Source: an uncultured Campylobacter sp. (GTDB lineage: Bacteria; Campylobacterota; Campylobacteria; Campylobacterales; Campylobacteraceae). From it: a DNA stretch of 24,798 nt. The stretch lies in the NCBI RefSeq assembly GCF_938045405.1, contig NZ_CALIMW010000173.1:1-24798 (forward strand). Direction: 5' to 3'. The notes beneath the pieces were generated by a model, which searched no databases, was not told the origin of the DNA, and saw only the letters and a list, made by a program, of their open reading frames with translations. Shown here piece after piece: positions 8,337-16,119 of this stretch. Each line of letters opens with the position of its first letter. Position 1 is the first letter of the stretch. The translations under genes and the position numbers were made by a program.

Positions 8337-9887
8337 ATGCAAGACGTATCAAGACGTAGTTTTTTAAAGATTAGCGCAGTGGGTGCGGGGGCACTTGCGC
8401 TGGGATCTAGTAGCGCGTGCGCGGCACAAAATGCCAAGGACGTCAAATTCGACGAGGAATACGACATCGTCATCATCGGCACCGGTTTTGCGGGGCTTGC
8501 CGCGGCGATTAAAGCCAGCGGACGCGGCAAAAAGGTGCTAGTGCTTGAAAAGATGGGTCGCGCGGGCGGAAATTCCGTCATCAACGGCGGAAATATGGCT
8601 GCTCCGATGAATAAATTTCAAGTAGCGCAGGGCATCAAGGATAGCAAGGAACTTTTTATCGCCGATGCCGTAAAAGACGGGCTCGGGCTCAATCACACCG
8701 ATCTTTTAGGCGTGATGTTTGATCGCAGCAACGATGCGGTGGATCTTTTAACTAGCTGCGGAGCGGAGTTTAGCGATAAGTTGATCTTTGAAAGCGGCCA
8801 CAGCGTCGCAAGAAGCTTGCAATCAACCAACGGCTCGGGCTCGGGCTACATCCAACCGATGATGAACAAGCTTCAAAACGATCCTAACGTCACGATCAAG
8901 ACCCGCACGAAATTTGACGATTTTATCGTGGACGACAGAGGCCGCGTCGTAGGCGTAGAAGCGCGCGAGGAGTATAAATTTGATCCGAAACTCTTTAGCG
9001 ACGATCTGGAAAATAAAAGCGGCGAGAAAAAGAGTTACAAAGCCAAAGACGGCGTTTTGCTAGCCTCGGGCGGATACGGACGCGATCTATGGTACCGCCA
9101 GATCCAAGATCCGCGCGTAGTGCCTAGCATAGACAGCACCAACCATCCTGGAAGCTCGGCAGGAGCGATGCTTGCGGCAAATAGAATCGGCGCTTTTACC
9201 CTTCTAACGTCGTGGATTCAGTTCCTTCCATATTGTTCGCCCGACGAAAAGGGCTTCGGCGCTGCAGTAAATTTTACCAACCACTGCTGCAACACCTACG
9301 GTCTGACCGTCGATCCAAAGACCGGCAAACGCTTTATGGACGAGCATGCAGGACGCAAGATCAAGGCGGACGCCTGCTTTAAGGTTATCGGCGAGAGCGA
9401 GAAAAACGACAACTATCCGGTAAATATCTGCGACTCTCAAGCCGTCGCCGCGCGTAACCCGGTCTATACATCAAGGCCGCTGGAAGCGGGCGTCGTGAAG
9501 AAATTTGACACGCTAGAGGAGCTTGCGAAGGCTTACAATCTGCCGCTGGAGCCGTTTTTAAAGACTGTCGCGGATTATAACTCTTACGTCAAAGCGGGCA
9601 AAGACCCAGAATTTGGCAAAGTGGTCGATAAGCTGGACGGCATCGACGTTTCCAAACCGCCGTTTTACGCAAGCCGCACGATGCCGAAGGTGCACCACAC
9701 GATGGGCGGACTCGAGATCAACACCAAAGCTCAGGTCATCTCGAGCCTTACTCACGAGCCGATCCCGGGGCTTTGGGCTGCGGGCGAAGTAACCGGCGGC
9801 GTGCACGGCGCAAGTAGGCTCGGAACCTACGCGATCCTTGATTGTATGGTTTTTGGAATGATCGCGGGCGAAACAATCGGGGCTTAA
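8337..9887 (+). CDS. Tat-exported FAD-dependent reductase, flavocytochrome c family (paralogue 1)
   Basis: Predicted periplasmic flavoprotein, 516 aa, in the superfamily of Shewanella flavocytochrome c3 fumarate reductase and of urocanate and methacrylate reductases. The ATG at 8337 is preceded by AAAGGAG with 6-nt spacing. The Tat signal reads SRRSFLK plus a hydrophobic Ala/Gly stretch. FAD binding: GTGFAG at residues 48-53, then a Glu-Lys (EKMGRAGGNS) segment, and GAGEVTGGVHGASRLG-like text near the C-terminus. There is no haem domain and no CXXCH. By alignment from memory with Fcc3, the catalytic Arg402 is kept (R340), as are His504 (H454, HHTMGG) and Arg544 (GASRLG). His365 is Leu297, and the EAVRG proton relay is replaced by a longer unrelated loop. 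Fumarate is therefore unlikely to be the substrate; a different unsaturated acid acceptor is more plausible. The electron donor is not encoded nearby. Confidence 0.85.
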   Translation: MQDVSRRSFLKISAVGAGALALGSSSACAAQNAKDVKFDEEYDIVIIGTGFAGLAAAIKASGRGKKVLVLEKMGRAGGNSVINGGNMAAPMNKFQVAQGIKDSKELFIADAVKDGLGLNHTDLLGVMFDRSNDAVDLLTSCGAEFSDKLIFESGHSVARSLQSTNGSGSGYIQPMMNKLQNDPNVTIKTRTKFDDFIVDDRGRVVGVEAREEYKFDPKLFSDDLENKSGEKKSYKAKDGVLLASGGYGRDLWYRQIQDPRVVPSIDSTNHPGSSAGAMLAANRIGAFTLLTSWIQFLPYCSPDEKGFGAAVNFTNHCCNTYGLTVDPKTGKRFMDEHAGRKIKADACFKVIGESEKNDNYPVNICDSQAVAARNPVYTSRPLEAGVVKKFDTLEELAKAYNLPLEPFLKTVADYNSYVKAGKDPEFGKVVDKLDGIDVSKPPFYASRTMPKVHHTMGGLEINTKAQVISSLTHEPIPGLWAAGEVTGGVHGASRLGTYAILDCMVFGMIAGETIGA

Positions 9888-10345
9888 ATTTAGCGCCCGC
9901 GAAATTTCGGCGCGAAGCGGTTGTCAACGCACGCTTTATTAAATTTCGGCGCGAAGTAGCCATACATGCTTTGCGCTGAAATACTGTGCGAGTTTTTAAA
10001 ATTTCAAGATAGAGCCGCAAAGCGTGCCGCAACATTTCAAAGCGTTTTAAAATTTAAAGCGCTTAAAATTCTGCGGCGCGAGTTTTAAATTTGAATACCA
10101 CACACTTTAAAATTTTATAGCGGCGGCAAAATTTCGCACAGGCGGCGAGCAAATCCGTGCGCCGTAAATTTTAAAATTTACGCCTAAATTTCGGCTAGCG
10201 GAGCGGAATTTATTCGCTTTAAATTTGCGCTTTTAAAATTTTCTTTTCTAAATTTTTAAAATTCTATCACTAAGTCTTTACGTTAAATTTTAAATTTCGC
10301 TACGTGGGTGTATAATCTATAAAATTTCAACGCAAGGAGCAAAAA
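9888..10345. other. 458-bp intergenic region between the two flavoprotein genes
   Basis: No credible gene. It is very rich in AAATTT/AAATTC/GAATTT words (about 20 counted by eye). It contains a 16-bp direct repeat AAATTTCGGCGCGAAG at 9902-9917 and 9941-9956. A TATAAT at 10311-10316 is the likely -10 element for the second flavoprotein, with no good -35 at the right distance. No clear terminator for the upstream gene was found. Confidence 0.6.
10311..10316 (+). promoter_or_regulatory. Candidate -10 element of the second Tat flavoprotein
   Basis: Perfect TATAAT 29 bp upstream of the start codon at 10346. The -35 position (about 10288-10293) reads TTTTAA, a poor match, which is common in epsilonproteobacteria. 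The promoter differs from that of the upstream paralogue, so the two genes are probably regulated separately. Confidence 0.5.
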
Positions 10346-11890
10346 ATGCAAGAAATTTCAAGACGAAATTTTATGAAAATCGGCGCGGCGGGAGCTCTGG
10401 CTTTAGCTGCAAGCAGTGCGAGTGCAACGCAAAACGCCAAAGACGTAAAATTTGACGAAGAATACGATGTTGTTGTTATCGGTAGCGGTTTTGCGGGCTC
10501 GATGGCGACACTTCAGGCTCTTAAGCGCGGCAAAAAAGTGCTTATGATCGAAAAGATGGGCCGTGCGGGCGGCAATTCCGTCATTAACGCCGGCAATATG
10601 GCGGTGCCAAATAACGAATTCCAAAAAGCTGCGGGCATCACGGATAGCAAAGAGGCTTTCATCGCAGATTGCCTAAAAGACGGGCTAAATTTAAATCACG
10701 TAGATTTGCTAGGCGTCATCTACGACCGTGCAGGCGATACTTTTGAATACCTAAAAAGCATCGGAGTGGAGTTTTCGGGCAAGGTGATATCTGCTAGCGG
10801 ACACTCGCTAAAGCGCGCCGTACAGGCCAAAAACGCCAGCGGCTCGGGCTACATCCAGCCGATGCATAAGGCAATCGAGGAAAATGCAAATGCTGTAATC
10901 AAGAAGCGTACTAAATTTGATGATTTTGTCGTAGATGACAGCGGCCGTGTCGTAGGCGTAAAGTGTCGCGAAGAATATAAGTTCGATCCCCAGCTTGCTA
11001 GCGACGATAGGGAAAACAAAAGTGGCGAAGTAAAATTTTTTAAAGCCAAAGATGGCGTCGTTCTGGCTGCGGGTGGATACAGCTCAGATAAATGGTTTCG
11101 CGCGCAGCAGGTGCCGTATCTAAAAGACAATATCGAAACCGTAAGCCAACCAGGCGCTACCGCAGGTGCGCTTATCGCGGCGATGAAGCTAGGTGCGAAT
11201 CCTTTGCAACTCAGCTGGATTCAACTAAATCCTTATACTAATCCTAGCGAGAAGGGATTTGGTACTTCTGCGTTATTTTCAAATCACTGCGCTAACGACT
11301 ATGGTCTAACTGTCGATCCAAAGACGGGTAAACGCTTTATGAACGAGCACGCCGGGCGCAAGATCAAAACCGAAGCGATCTTTAAATGCATGGCGGAGAG
11401 CGAAAATAACGACAACTATCCCGTAAATATCTGCGATCAAGCCGCAGTTGATGCAAATAATCCGGTCTATACGTCAAAAGGTGTAGAAGCAGGCTCAATC
11501 AAAAAATTTAATACCTTGGAAGAGCTTGCGAAATTTTATAAAATTCCGCTGGAGCCGTTTTTAAAAACCGTCGCGGATTTTAACGGCTATGTCAAAGCAG
11601 GAAGCGACCCGGAGTTTGGCAAGCCTTTGACAAAAGCCGACGTAGGCGGTATCGACGTATCAAAAGCTCCATTTTATGCGTGCCAAACAAGCCCGAAAAT
11701 TCTTTACTGCATGGGCGGCGTGCAGATCAATACCAAAGCCCAGGTTATTGACGCGGCTAGCGGCGAGCCGATCGCAGGGCTATATGCAGCGGGCGAAATC
11801 ACCGGTGGCGTTCACGGCGCAAGTAGGCTCGGTACTATGAGCATGGCTGATTGTATGGTTTTTGGCATGGTGGCGGCAGAAAATATCTGA
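10346..11890 (+). CDS. Tat-exported FAD-dependent reductase, flavocytochrome c family (paralogue 2)
   Basis: Second periplasmic flavoprotein, 514 aa, roughly 60% identical by eye to its neighbour at 8337-9887 and clearly a tandem duplicate. AAGGAG (10334-10339) precedes the ATG. The Tat motif SRRNFMK is followed by an Ala-rich segment and GSGFAG (FAD). It shares the NEHAGRK motif (R338, equivalent to Fcc3 Arg402) and GASRLG. The position equivalent to Fcc3 His365 is Asn295 (WIQLNPY). The HHTMGG of paralogue 1 reads LYCMGG here, so the equivalent of His504 is Tyr454. These changes in substrate-carboxylate-binding positions suggest that the two copies use different acceptors. There is no haem domain and no signature of covalent FMN. 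Calling it a fumarate reductase would not be justified. Confidence 0.85.
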   Translation: MQEISRRNFMKIGAAGALALAASSASATQNAKDVKFDEEYDVVVIGSGFAGSMATLQALKRGKKVLMIEKMGRAGGNSVINAGNMAVPNNEFQKAAGITDSKEAFIADCLKDGLNLNHVDLLGVIYDRAGDTFEYLKSIGVEFSGKVISASGHSLKRAVQAKNASGSGYIQPMHKAIEENANAVIKKRTKFDDFVVDDSGRVVGVKCREEYKFDPQLASDDRENKSGEVKFFKAKDGVVLAAGGYSSDKWFRAQQVPYLKDNIETVSQPGATAGALIAAMKLGANPLQLSWIQLNPYTNPSEKGFGTSALFSNHCANDYGLTVDPKTGKRFMNEHAGRKIKTEAIFKCMAESENNDNYPVNICDQAAVDANNPVYTSKGVEAGSIKKFNTLEELAKFYKIPLEPFLKTVADFNGYVKAGSDPEFGKPLTKADVGGIDVSKAPFYACQTSPKILYCMGGVQINTKAQVIDAASGEPIAGLYAAGEITGGVHGASRLGTMSMADCMVFGMVAAENI

Positions 11891-11899
11891 ATTTAGGGT

Positions 11900-11945
11900 G
11901 CGACGGCATATTTAAATTTCGCTGTCGCGTCTAAATTTTAAAATT
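11900..11945 (+). terminator. Candidate terminator after the second flavoprotein
   Basis: An 8-bp stem with one G-U pair, GCGACGGC (11900-11907) with GCTGTCGC (11921-11928), and a 13-nt loop. It lies 9 bases after the stop codon and is followed by an A/T-rich tract (CTAAATTTTAAAATTTT). Confidence 0.55.
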
Positions 11946-12024
11946 TTATGCAAAAGAAACGTAAAATTCTATTCGTTCGATAAGGGTTAAATTTCACCGA
12001 AATTCGCATAGTTTGGGGGCGGGC

Positions 12025-12786
12025 ATGATAGCGATCTATTTTAGCGCCACGGGCAACACGAAGCACTGCGTGGATAGGCTCATCGCTCATCTTGGCGGCG
12101 TTTGCGTCTCGATCGAGAGCAAGGCTTGCAATGAGCTTTTAAAGCACCACAATGACGTCATTTTGGCATATCCCGTCTATTTTAGCGACCTACCGCGTAT
12201 CGTGCGCGACTTCCTCTACCAAAACGGCGCGAGCTTTAGCGGCAAAAACGTATTCATCCTCGCTACGATGGAGATTTTCAGCGGCGACGGGGCAGGGTGC
12301 GCGGCTAGAGTTTTAAAACAATTCGGCGCAAACATAACGGGCGGCGCTCATATCAAAATGCCCGCGTTTATCCTCGATGTGGCGATTTTTGGCTACTCGC
12401 AAGCGAAAAACGAGCGCATAATCAAAGAGGCGGACGCTAAAGTCAGACGCGTTGCGGAGGCGCTTATCGCAGGCCGTCCGCCGCAAGAGGGGCTGAGCGC
12501 GCTTTGTCGTATCGCAGGGTTTTTAGGACAGCGGCTTTGGATGAAAATTTGGGATAAAAGCCCCTTTGCTAAGCGCAAGCCGAGCCTCGATCCATCGCGA
12601 TGCAGCGGCTGCGGGGCTTGCGTCAAACTCTGCCCGATGCGTAACATAAAGCTCGCTTGCAAAAAGGCGCAATTCGGCGATGAGTGCACGCTTTGCTACA
12701 GGTGCGTAAATATATGCGAGCACAAGGCGATTACGATCCTAGGCAGGGCGAAAAATTTAGAAAAGTCCATCGCCGCAGACTTATGA
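12025..12786 (+). CDS. EFR1-type flavodoxin-ferredoxin fusion protein
   Basis: Cytoplasmic electron-transfer protein of 253 aa, start ATG 12025 (a GGGGG tract at 12015-12019 is the only SD-like sequence; a TTG at 12013 is also in frame). The N-terminal ~150 residues are flavodoxin-like: IYFSATGNTKHC is the FMN phosphate loop, followed by YPVYFSDLPRIVRDF. The C-terminus holds two [4Fe-4S] motifs, CSGCGACVKLCP and CTLCYRCVNIC. No signal peptide or membrane segment is visible. EFR1 proteins are recognised as a family, but their partners are mostly unknown. The gene follows the Tat flavoproteins on the same strand behind a putative terminator, so a link to them is not shown. The stop codon overlaps the ribosome-binding site of the gene remnant downstream. 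Confidence 0.85.
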   Translation: MIAIYFSATGNTKHCVDRLIAHLGGVCVSIESKACNELLKHHNDVILAYPVYFSDLPRIVRDFLYQNGASFSGKNVFILATMEIFSGDGAGCAARVLKQFGANITGGAHIKMPAFILDVAIFGYSQAKNERIIKEADAKVRRVAEALIAGRPPQEGLSALCRIAGFLGQRLWMKIWDKSPFAKRKPSLDPSRCSGCGACVKLCPMRNIKLACKKAQFGDECTLCYRCVNICEHKAITILGRAKNLEKSIAADL

Positions 12787-12796
12787 GGACGAGCTC

Positions 12797-13144
12797 ATGC
12801 CTCGCAAGTTCGCAATAAAATGCGTAACAACGGGCGAGGAAATTTTACTTTTTGATAGCACTGCGCACGGCTAAAGCGCGATGTCTTACAACGAATATGG
12901 CGCAGAAAAAAGTAACTCGCCGCGAGCTCGTGAAATTTAACCTACCGCTGTGCAAGATCCGCGTAAAATTTGGCTACAGCACCCGCTACGGATACGAGAC
13001 CGACGAGCGCGGTAGGGTCATATTAATAAACGGCGGGGCTGCCTCATAGGACGAGGTAAGGCAAACGGCTTTGATTATATCGCCGTAAGCTACGAGGACG
13101 AAGCAGGCAAAAAGATAAAATTTCGCTTATGTAGGCGGCCTTAA
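12797..13144 (+). pseudogene. Frameshifted remnant of a small unknown gene
   Basis: An ATG at 12797 with GAGGA (12785-12789) overlapping the upstream stop codon begins MPRKFAIKCVTTGEEILLF, but the frame stops at TAA 12872-12874. Protein-like text resumes after the stop (MSYNEYGAE). It then moves to another frame at an A6 run near 12904-12911 (RRELVKFNLPLCKIRVKFG, YETDERGRVILINGG) until TAG 13047-13049. It returns to the first frame as KANGFDYIAVSYEDEAGKK, ending at TAA 13142-13144. Joined together, these pieces would give about 110 residues of charged, soluble protein that I do not recognise. The good ribosome-binding site and coupling to the EFR1 gene suggest a real gene that has decayed. 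Sequencing error in the A run and chance coding-like frames remain possible. Confidence 0.45.
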
Positions 13145-13645
13145 ATCTCAGTCCGTCTTTTTTGCTCCGTATTTAAATTTTATTTGGTCGCTAGATACTC
13201 CTAAATTTAAATTCTCTAGAGCCGAATGTGGCGTCTTAGAATTTTAGCAAAGGTTTATTCTGCAATACTGCGCCGTGAAATTTCAGCGAAGGCTTATTTT
13301 GCCGCATACCTCAAAATTCTTAAATTACCCGCGCCGGCCCACTTAAGCTCTAAAGCGCTTGCCTTATCACTTCGCCCAAGGATAAAATGCTGCGCCTTGC
13401 CTTATTAATTCGCCGCGGAATTTCGCGGTAAAACTAAATTTTAAAATTTGGCCCATTTAAATTTAAAAGCGCACGACTATCGCAAAAATCATCCGATATT
13501 ATTGGCGACGCCGGCCTAATTTTAAAATTACACCATCGCCCCTATATACGGCTATAGTCGTTAAATTTTAAGCAACAATAGGCGATAAAATTTTAAGAAT
13601 TTCGCCGCCCAGCATTTCTTTATGCCACCAAGCCCACAAAACCGC
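13145..13645. other. Non-coding 500-bp region with degenerate repeats, between convergent units
   Basis: No credible gene. It contains two pairs of degenerate direct repeats: 13239-13268 with 13277-13309 (GAAWTTYAGCRAAGGYTTATT-like) and 13355-13380 with 13392-13418 (CTTGCCTTAT, then TTCGCC). A block at 13478-13496 (TATCGCAAAAATCATCCGA) recurs near 24141. A weak GGCGA/TCGCC hairpin (13581-13606) in AT-rich sequence might end the kinase operon on the minus strand. Confidence 0.55.
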
Positions 13646-15343
13646 CTAAACCTTCTTAAACTTTACGCTAAATTTGCTTCCGCGTCCTACTTTGCTACGT
13701 AGTGAAATCTGCGCGCCATGGATTTTTGCGATTTGTGAGGCGATGGCTAGCCCGAGCCCTGCGCCACTATTTTGCTCGCGATTTCTGGAGCGCTCGATTT
13801 GATAGAGCTTGTCCCAAATTTTAGTTTGCAAAGCAGGCTCTATGCCCTCTCCATCGTCGCTTATGCTAAGTTCGCACGCGTCTGCGCTCACGCAAAGCTC
13901 TAAAACGACGCTGCTGCGCGTAAATTTTAAAGCATTGCTTAAAAGATTGTTAATCAGCCTGATCAAAAGCAGCTCATCGCCGTTTACGCGCACTTCCTCG
14001 GCTATCTGCGAGCTAAAGCTTAGCCCTTTTTGTGCGCACAAAAGTTGAAAGTCTTGCGCGCACTCGCTTGCGATTCTGCTTAAGCTTACGGGTGCCAAAC
14101 ACACGCCGCGCTGTAAGCGGGCAAGCTCTAAAATTTGCTCTATTAGCGCCGAAATTTTACGCGCTTGATTGTTGATGACGACGAGACTCTCCTTCGCCTC
14201 GCTCGCGTCTTGCTCGTAGGCTAGGGCGTAGTCGCTTTGAGCCAGTATGACGGCATCGGGCGTACGCAGCTCATGCGAAAGGTCGGCGCTTAGCTGCCGC
14301 TCGCGCTCAAACGCGCTTTGCAGTGATGCTAGCATTTCATTAAACGTAGCTGCGAGCGCGCTTAGCTCATCTTTGCCTCGCGGTAGTTCTATTCGCCGCG
14401 TAAAATCGCCGCTAGCTCCGATCTCGCTAGCTGTACTCGACATAGCGCGCACGGGCTTAAACGCTCTTTTTATGATCGCGTAGCCGCCGTAGATGACGAG
14501 CACCACAAATAGCGGCGATAGGATAAGAGCGATCAGCATCACGCGCTTCATCGCAAGCTCAAACTCGCTAACTGCGATGACGCCGCGTATCCATGCGCTG
14601 CGTCCTTTGATCTGCGCGTCGTAATAGAAAAACTCGTCGTCATCAAGCTCCACCTCGCGCGCGCCTTGAGGCGAGAGCGGCATCGCAGGCTCGAAGCCTT
14701 TAGGCACAAACCCTGCGATCACGCCGCCTTGTCCGTCATGTTCGTAGAAAAATACACCGTCATCAAAGCTTTTTAGCTTATTTTCGCGCGCGGCTTTTTG
14801 CACTAGGTGGGCAAGCTTTTTTTGGCTGACGGAGCTTCCTGATACTTCGTCTAAAATATAGCCGCAAATGCCGATAATAGCGCCTGCAAGCGCCAAAATA
14901 AATACGCTGTAATAAAGCGTCACGCGTAGGCTGATAGGTAGCGCGCGCGAGATAAAATTCTCTTTAGCAGTTGAGAATGCAAGGACTAAGGCTTGAGTAA
15001 AATTTCTTATCGAGATTTTAGACGCGAAATTTTGTTCTTGACTTTGCGCGAGAACGCTATTAGAATTTTGCGCTAGATCAGGCGTTGCGCTTGTAGCAGC
15101 AAAATTCGGCGCGGAATTTGATGCCGGATTTTGCGTGGAATTCCGTTTAAAATTTGACGCCCGGTTTAACTCAATATTTTGCGAGGGATTTTTCTTGCGG
15201 CTTTTCTTTAAACACGCAAAATTATGCGTAAAATTCTGTTTAAAATTTCGCACGAATTTTAATATGAAAAGCGCCGTAGCGGCAAAAATCTGCTTCGCAA
15301 TCGCCGAAATTTTAATCAAAATCTTGCTATTTTGCCACGACAT
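13646..15343 (-). CDS. Sensor histidine kinase with low-complexity N-terminal extension
   Basis: Inner-membrane two-component sensor, 565 aa, partner of the regulator encoded just upstream, whose 3' end it overlaps by 17 bp. I chose the ATG at 15343; a TTG lies two codons earlier. The normal kinase starts at about residue 140: TM1 (~142-164), a short periplasmic sensor of about 100 residues, TM2 (~266-288), HAMP (~290-345), then the H-box SADLSHELRTP (His ~357), N-box NNLLSNALKF, G1 DDGEGI and G2 GAGLGLAIA. The H-box reads HELRTPDAVI, with Asp where Leu is usual. The first ~130 residues are atypical: a hydrophobic start plus an Asn/Ser/Ala-rich stretch (NFKRNSTQNPASNSAPNFAA) resembling the inserts in PBP1C. 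The context with PepSY and EptA suggests sensing of envelope or cationic stress. Confidence 0.88.
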   Translation of the reverse strand: MSWQNSKILIKISAIAKQIFAATALFILKFVRNFKQNFTHNFACLKKSRKKNPSQNIELNRASNFKRNSTQNPASNSAPNFAATSATPDLAQNSNSVLAQSQEQNFASKISIRNFTQALVLAFSTAKENFISRALPISLRVTLYYSVFILALAGAIIGICGYILDEVSGSSVSQKKLAHLVQKAARENKLKSFDDGVFFYEHDGQGGVIAGFVPKGFEPAMPLSPQGAREVELDDDEFFYYDAQIKGRSAWIRGVIAVSEFELAMKRVMLIALILSPLFVVLVIYGGYAIIKRAFKPVRAMSSTASEIGASGDFTRRIELPRGKDELSALAATFNEMLASLQSAFERERQLSADLSHELRTPDAVILAQSDYALAYEQDASEAKESLVVINNQARKISALIEQILELARLQRGVCLAPVSLSRIASECAQDFQLLCAQKGLSFSSQIAEEVRVNGDELLLIRLINNLLSNALKFTRSSVVLELCVSADACELSISDDGEGIEPALQTKIWDKLYQIERSRNREQNSGAGLGLAIASQIAKIHGAQISLRSKVGRGSKFSVKFKKV

Positions 15344-15989
15344 AGCCAAGCCCTCGCTTCGTTTCTATTATATCGCCGTGCTCGCCTAGCTTTTTGCGGA
15401 TATTTTTGATTAAAACATCTATGACGTTAGAGCTTGCTTCGTCACTAAAATCCCAAATGCTCTCGCCGATTTGTTCGCGGCTTAAAATCGCACCGCGATT
15501 TAGCATTAAAAGCTCTAAAATTCTATATTCCTTACCCGTTAGCTCCACTACCTCGCCCGCGCAGACGACCGATTTTTTACTTAGATTTAGGCGCACTTGC
15601 CTTATGATAATTTCGTTATCCGCAGTAGCGTTTTTACGCCTGATAATTGCGCGAAGTCGCGCCAAAAGCTCACGAAAATCAAAGGGCTTAACCATATAAT
15701 CGTCTGCGCCCAGATCAAGCCCTGCGACGATATCTTCTTTGGCGTCCCGCGCAGTTAAAAATAAAACCGGCGTGCCCAGTCCGCGCGCCCGCGCCGCCTT
15801 CAAAAACTCAAAGCCGTCCATCACGGGCATCATCGCATCAAGCACGATAGCGTCATATTTCGCGACATCCAAAAACTCTAGCGCTTCCTTGCCGCAAAAG
15901 GCGCAATCTACGCTGTAGCCGTCCTTTTTCAGACATTTTGCGATGATTTGATTTAGATCTTTTTCATCCTCGACAAGTAAAATTCTCAA
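15327..15989 (-). CDS. OmpR/PhoB-family response regulator
   Basis: DNA-binding response regulator, 220 aa. The start is TTG (15987-15989), preceded by AAGGAG (15994-15999); no ATG fits. Receiver domain: acidic pair E7/D8, phosphoacceptor D51 (VLDAMMP), T79 and K101 (VKPFDF). The C-terminal winged helix is complete (LTGKEYRILELLMLNRG, IDVLIKNIRKKLG, RGLGYVVAK). The 17-bp overlap with the kinase start indicates translational coupling. Its likely target is the direct repeat at 17327-17345 between the PepSY and EptA genes (inference). The arrangement resembles PmrAB/QseBC-like systems that control lipid A modification. Confidence 0.92.
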   Translation of the reverse strand: MRILLVEDEKDLNQIIAKCLKKDGYSVDCAFCGKEALEFLDVAKYDAIVLDAMMPVMDGFEFLKAARARGLGTPVLFLTARDAKEDIVAGLDLGADDYMVKPFDFRELLARLRAIIRRKNATADNEIIIRQVRLNLSKKSVVCAGEVVELTGKEYRILELLMLNRGAILSREQIGESIWDFSDEASSNVIDVLIKNIRKKLGEHGDIIETKRGLGYVVAK

Positions 15990-16119
15990 AGTGCTCCTTT
16001 AAAATTTTGCTAATTCTAATCCGCCATTTTAGCCAAAAACGTATAAATTTTGCGGCGCCTTGGATGTGTAAACCTGCTCGCTTTATGCACCACTAAATTT
16101 CAGTAGCATTGGGGCCGCG

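Noticed and set aside
8337..11890. Annotating both flavoproteins as fumarate reductases
   Set aside because: The carboxylate-binding His365 and the Glu-Arg proton-relay residues of characterised fumarate reductases are absent, and a true Mfr fumarate reductase is already encoded at 20342-24061.
13226..13408. 60-codon plus-strand open frame
   Set aside because: No ribosome-binding site, atypical composition, and it lies over degenerate non-coding repeats. I see no support for a gene.
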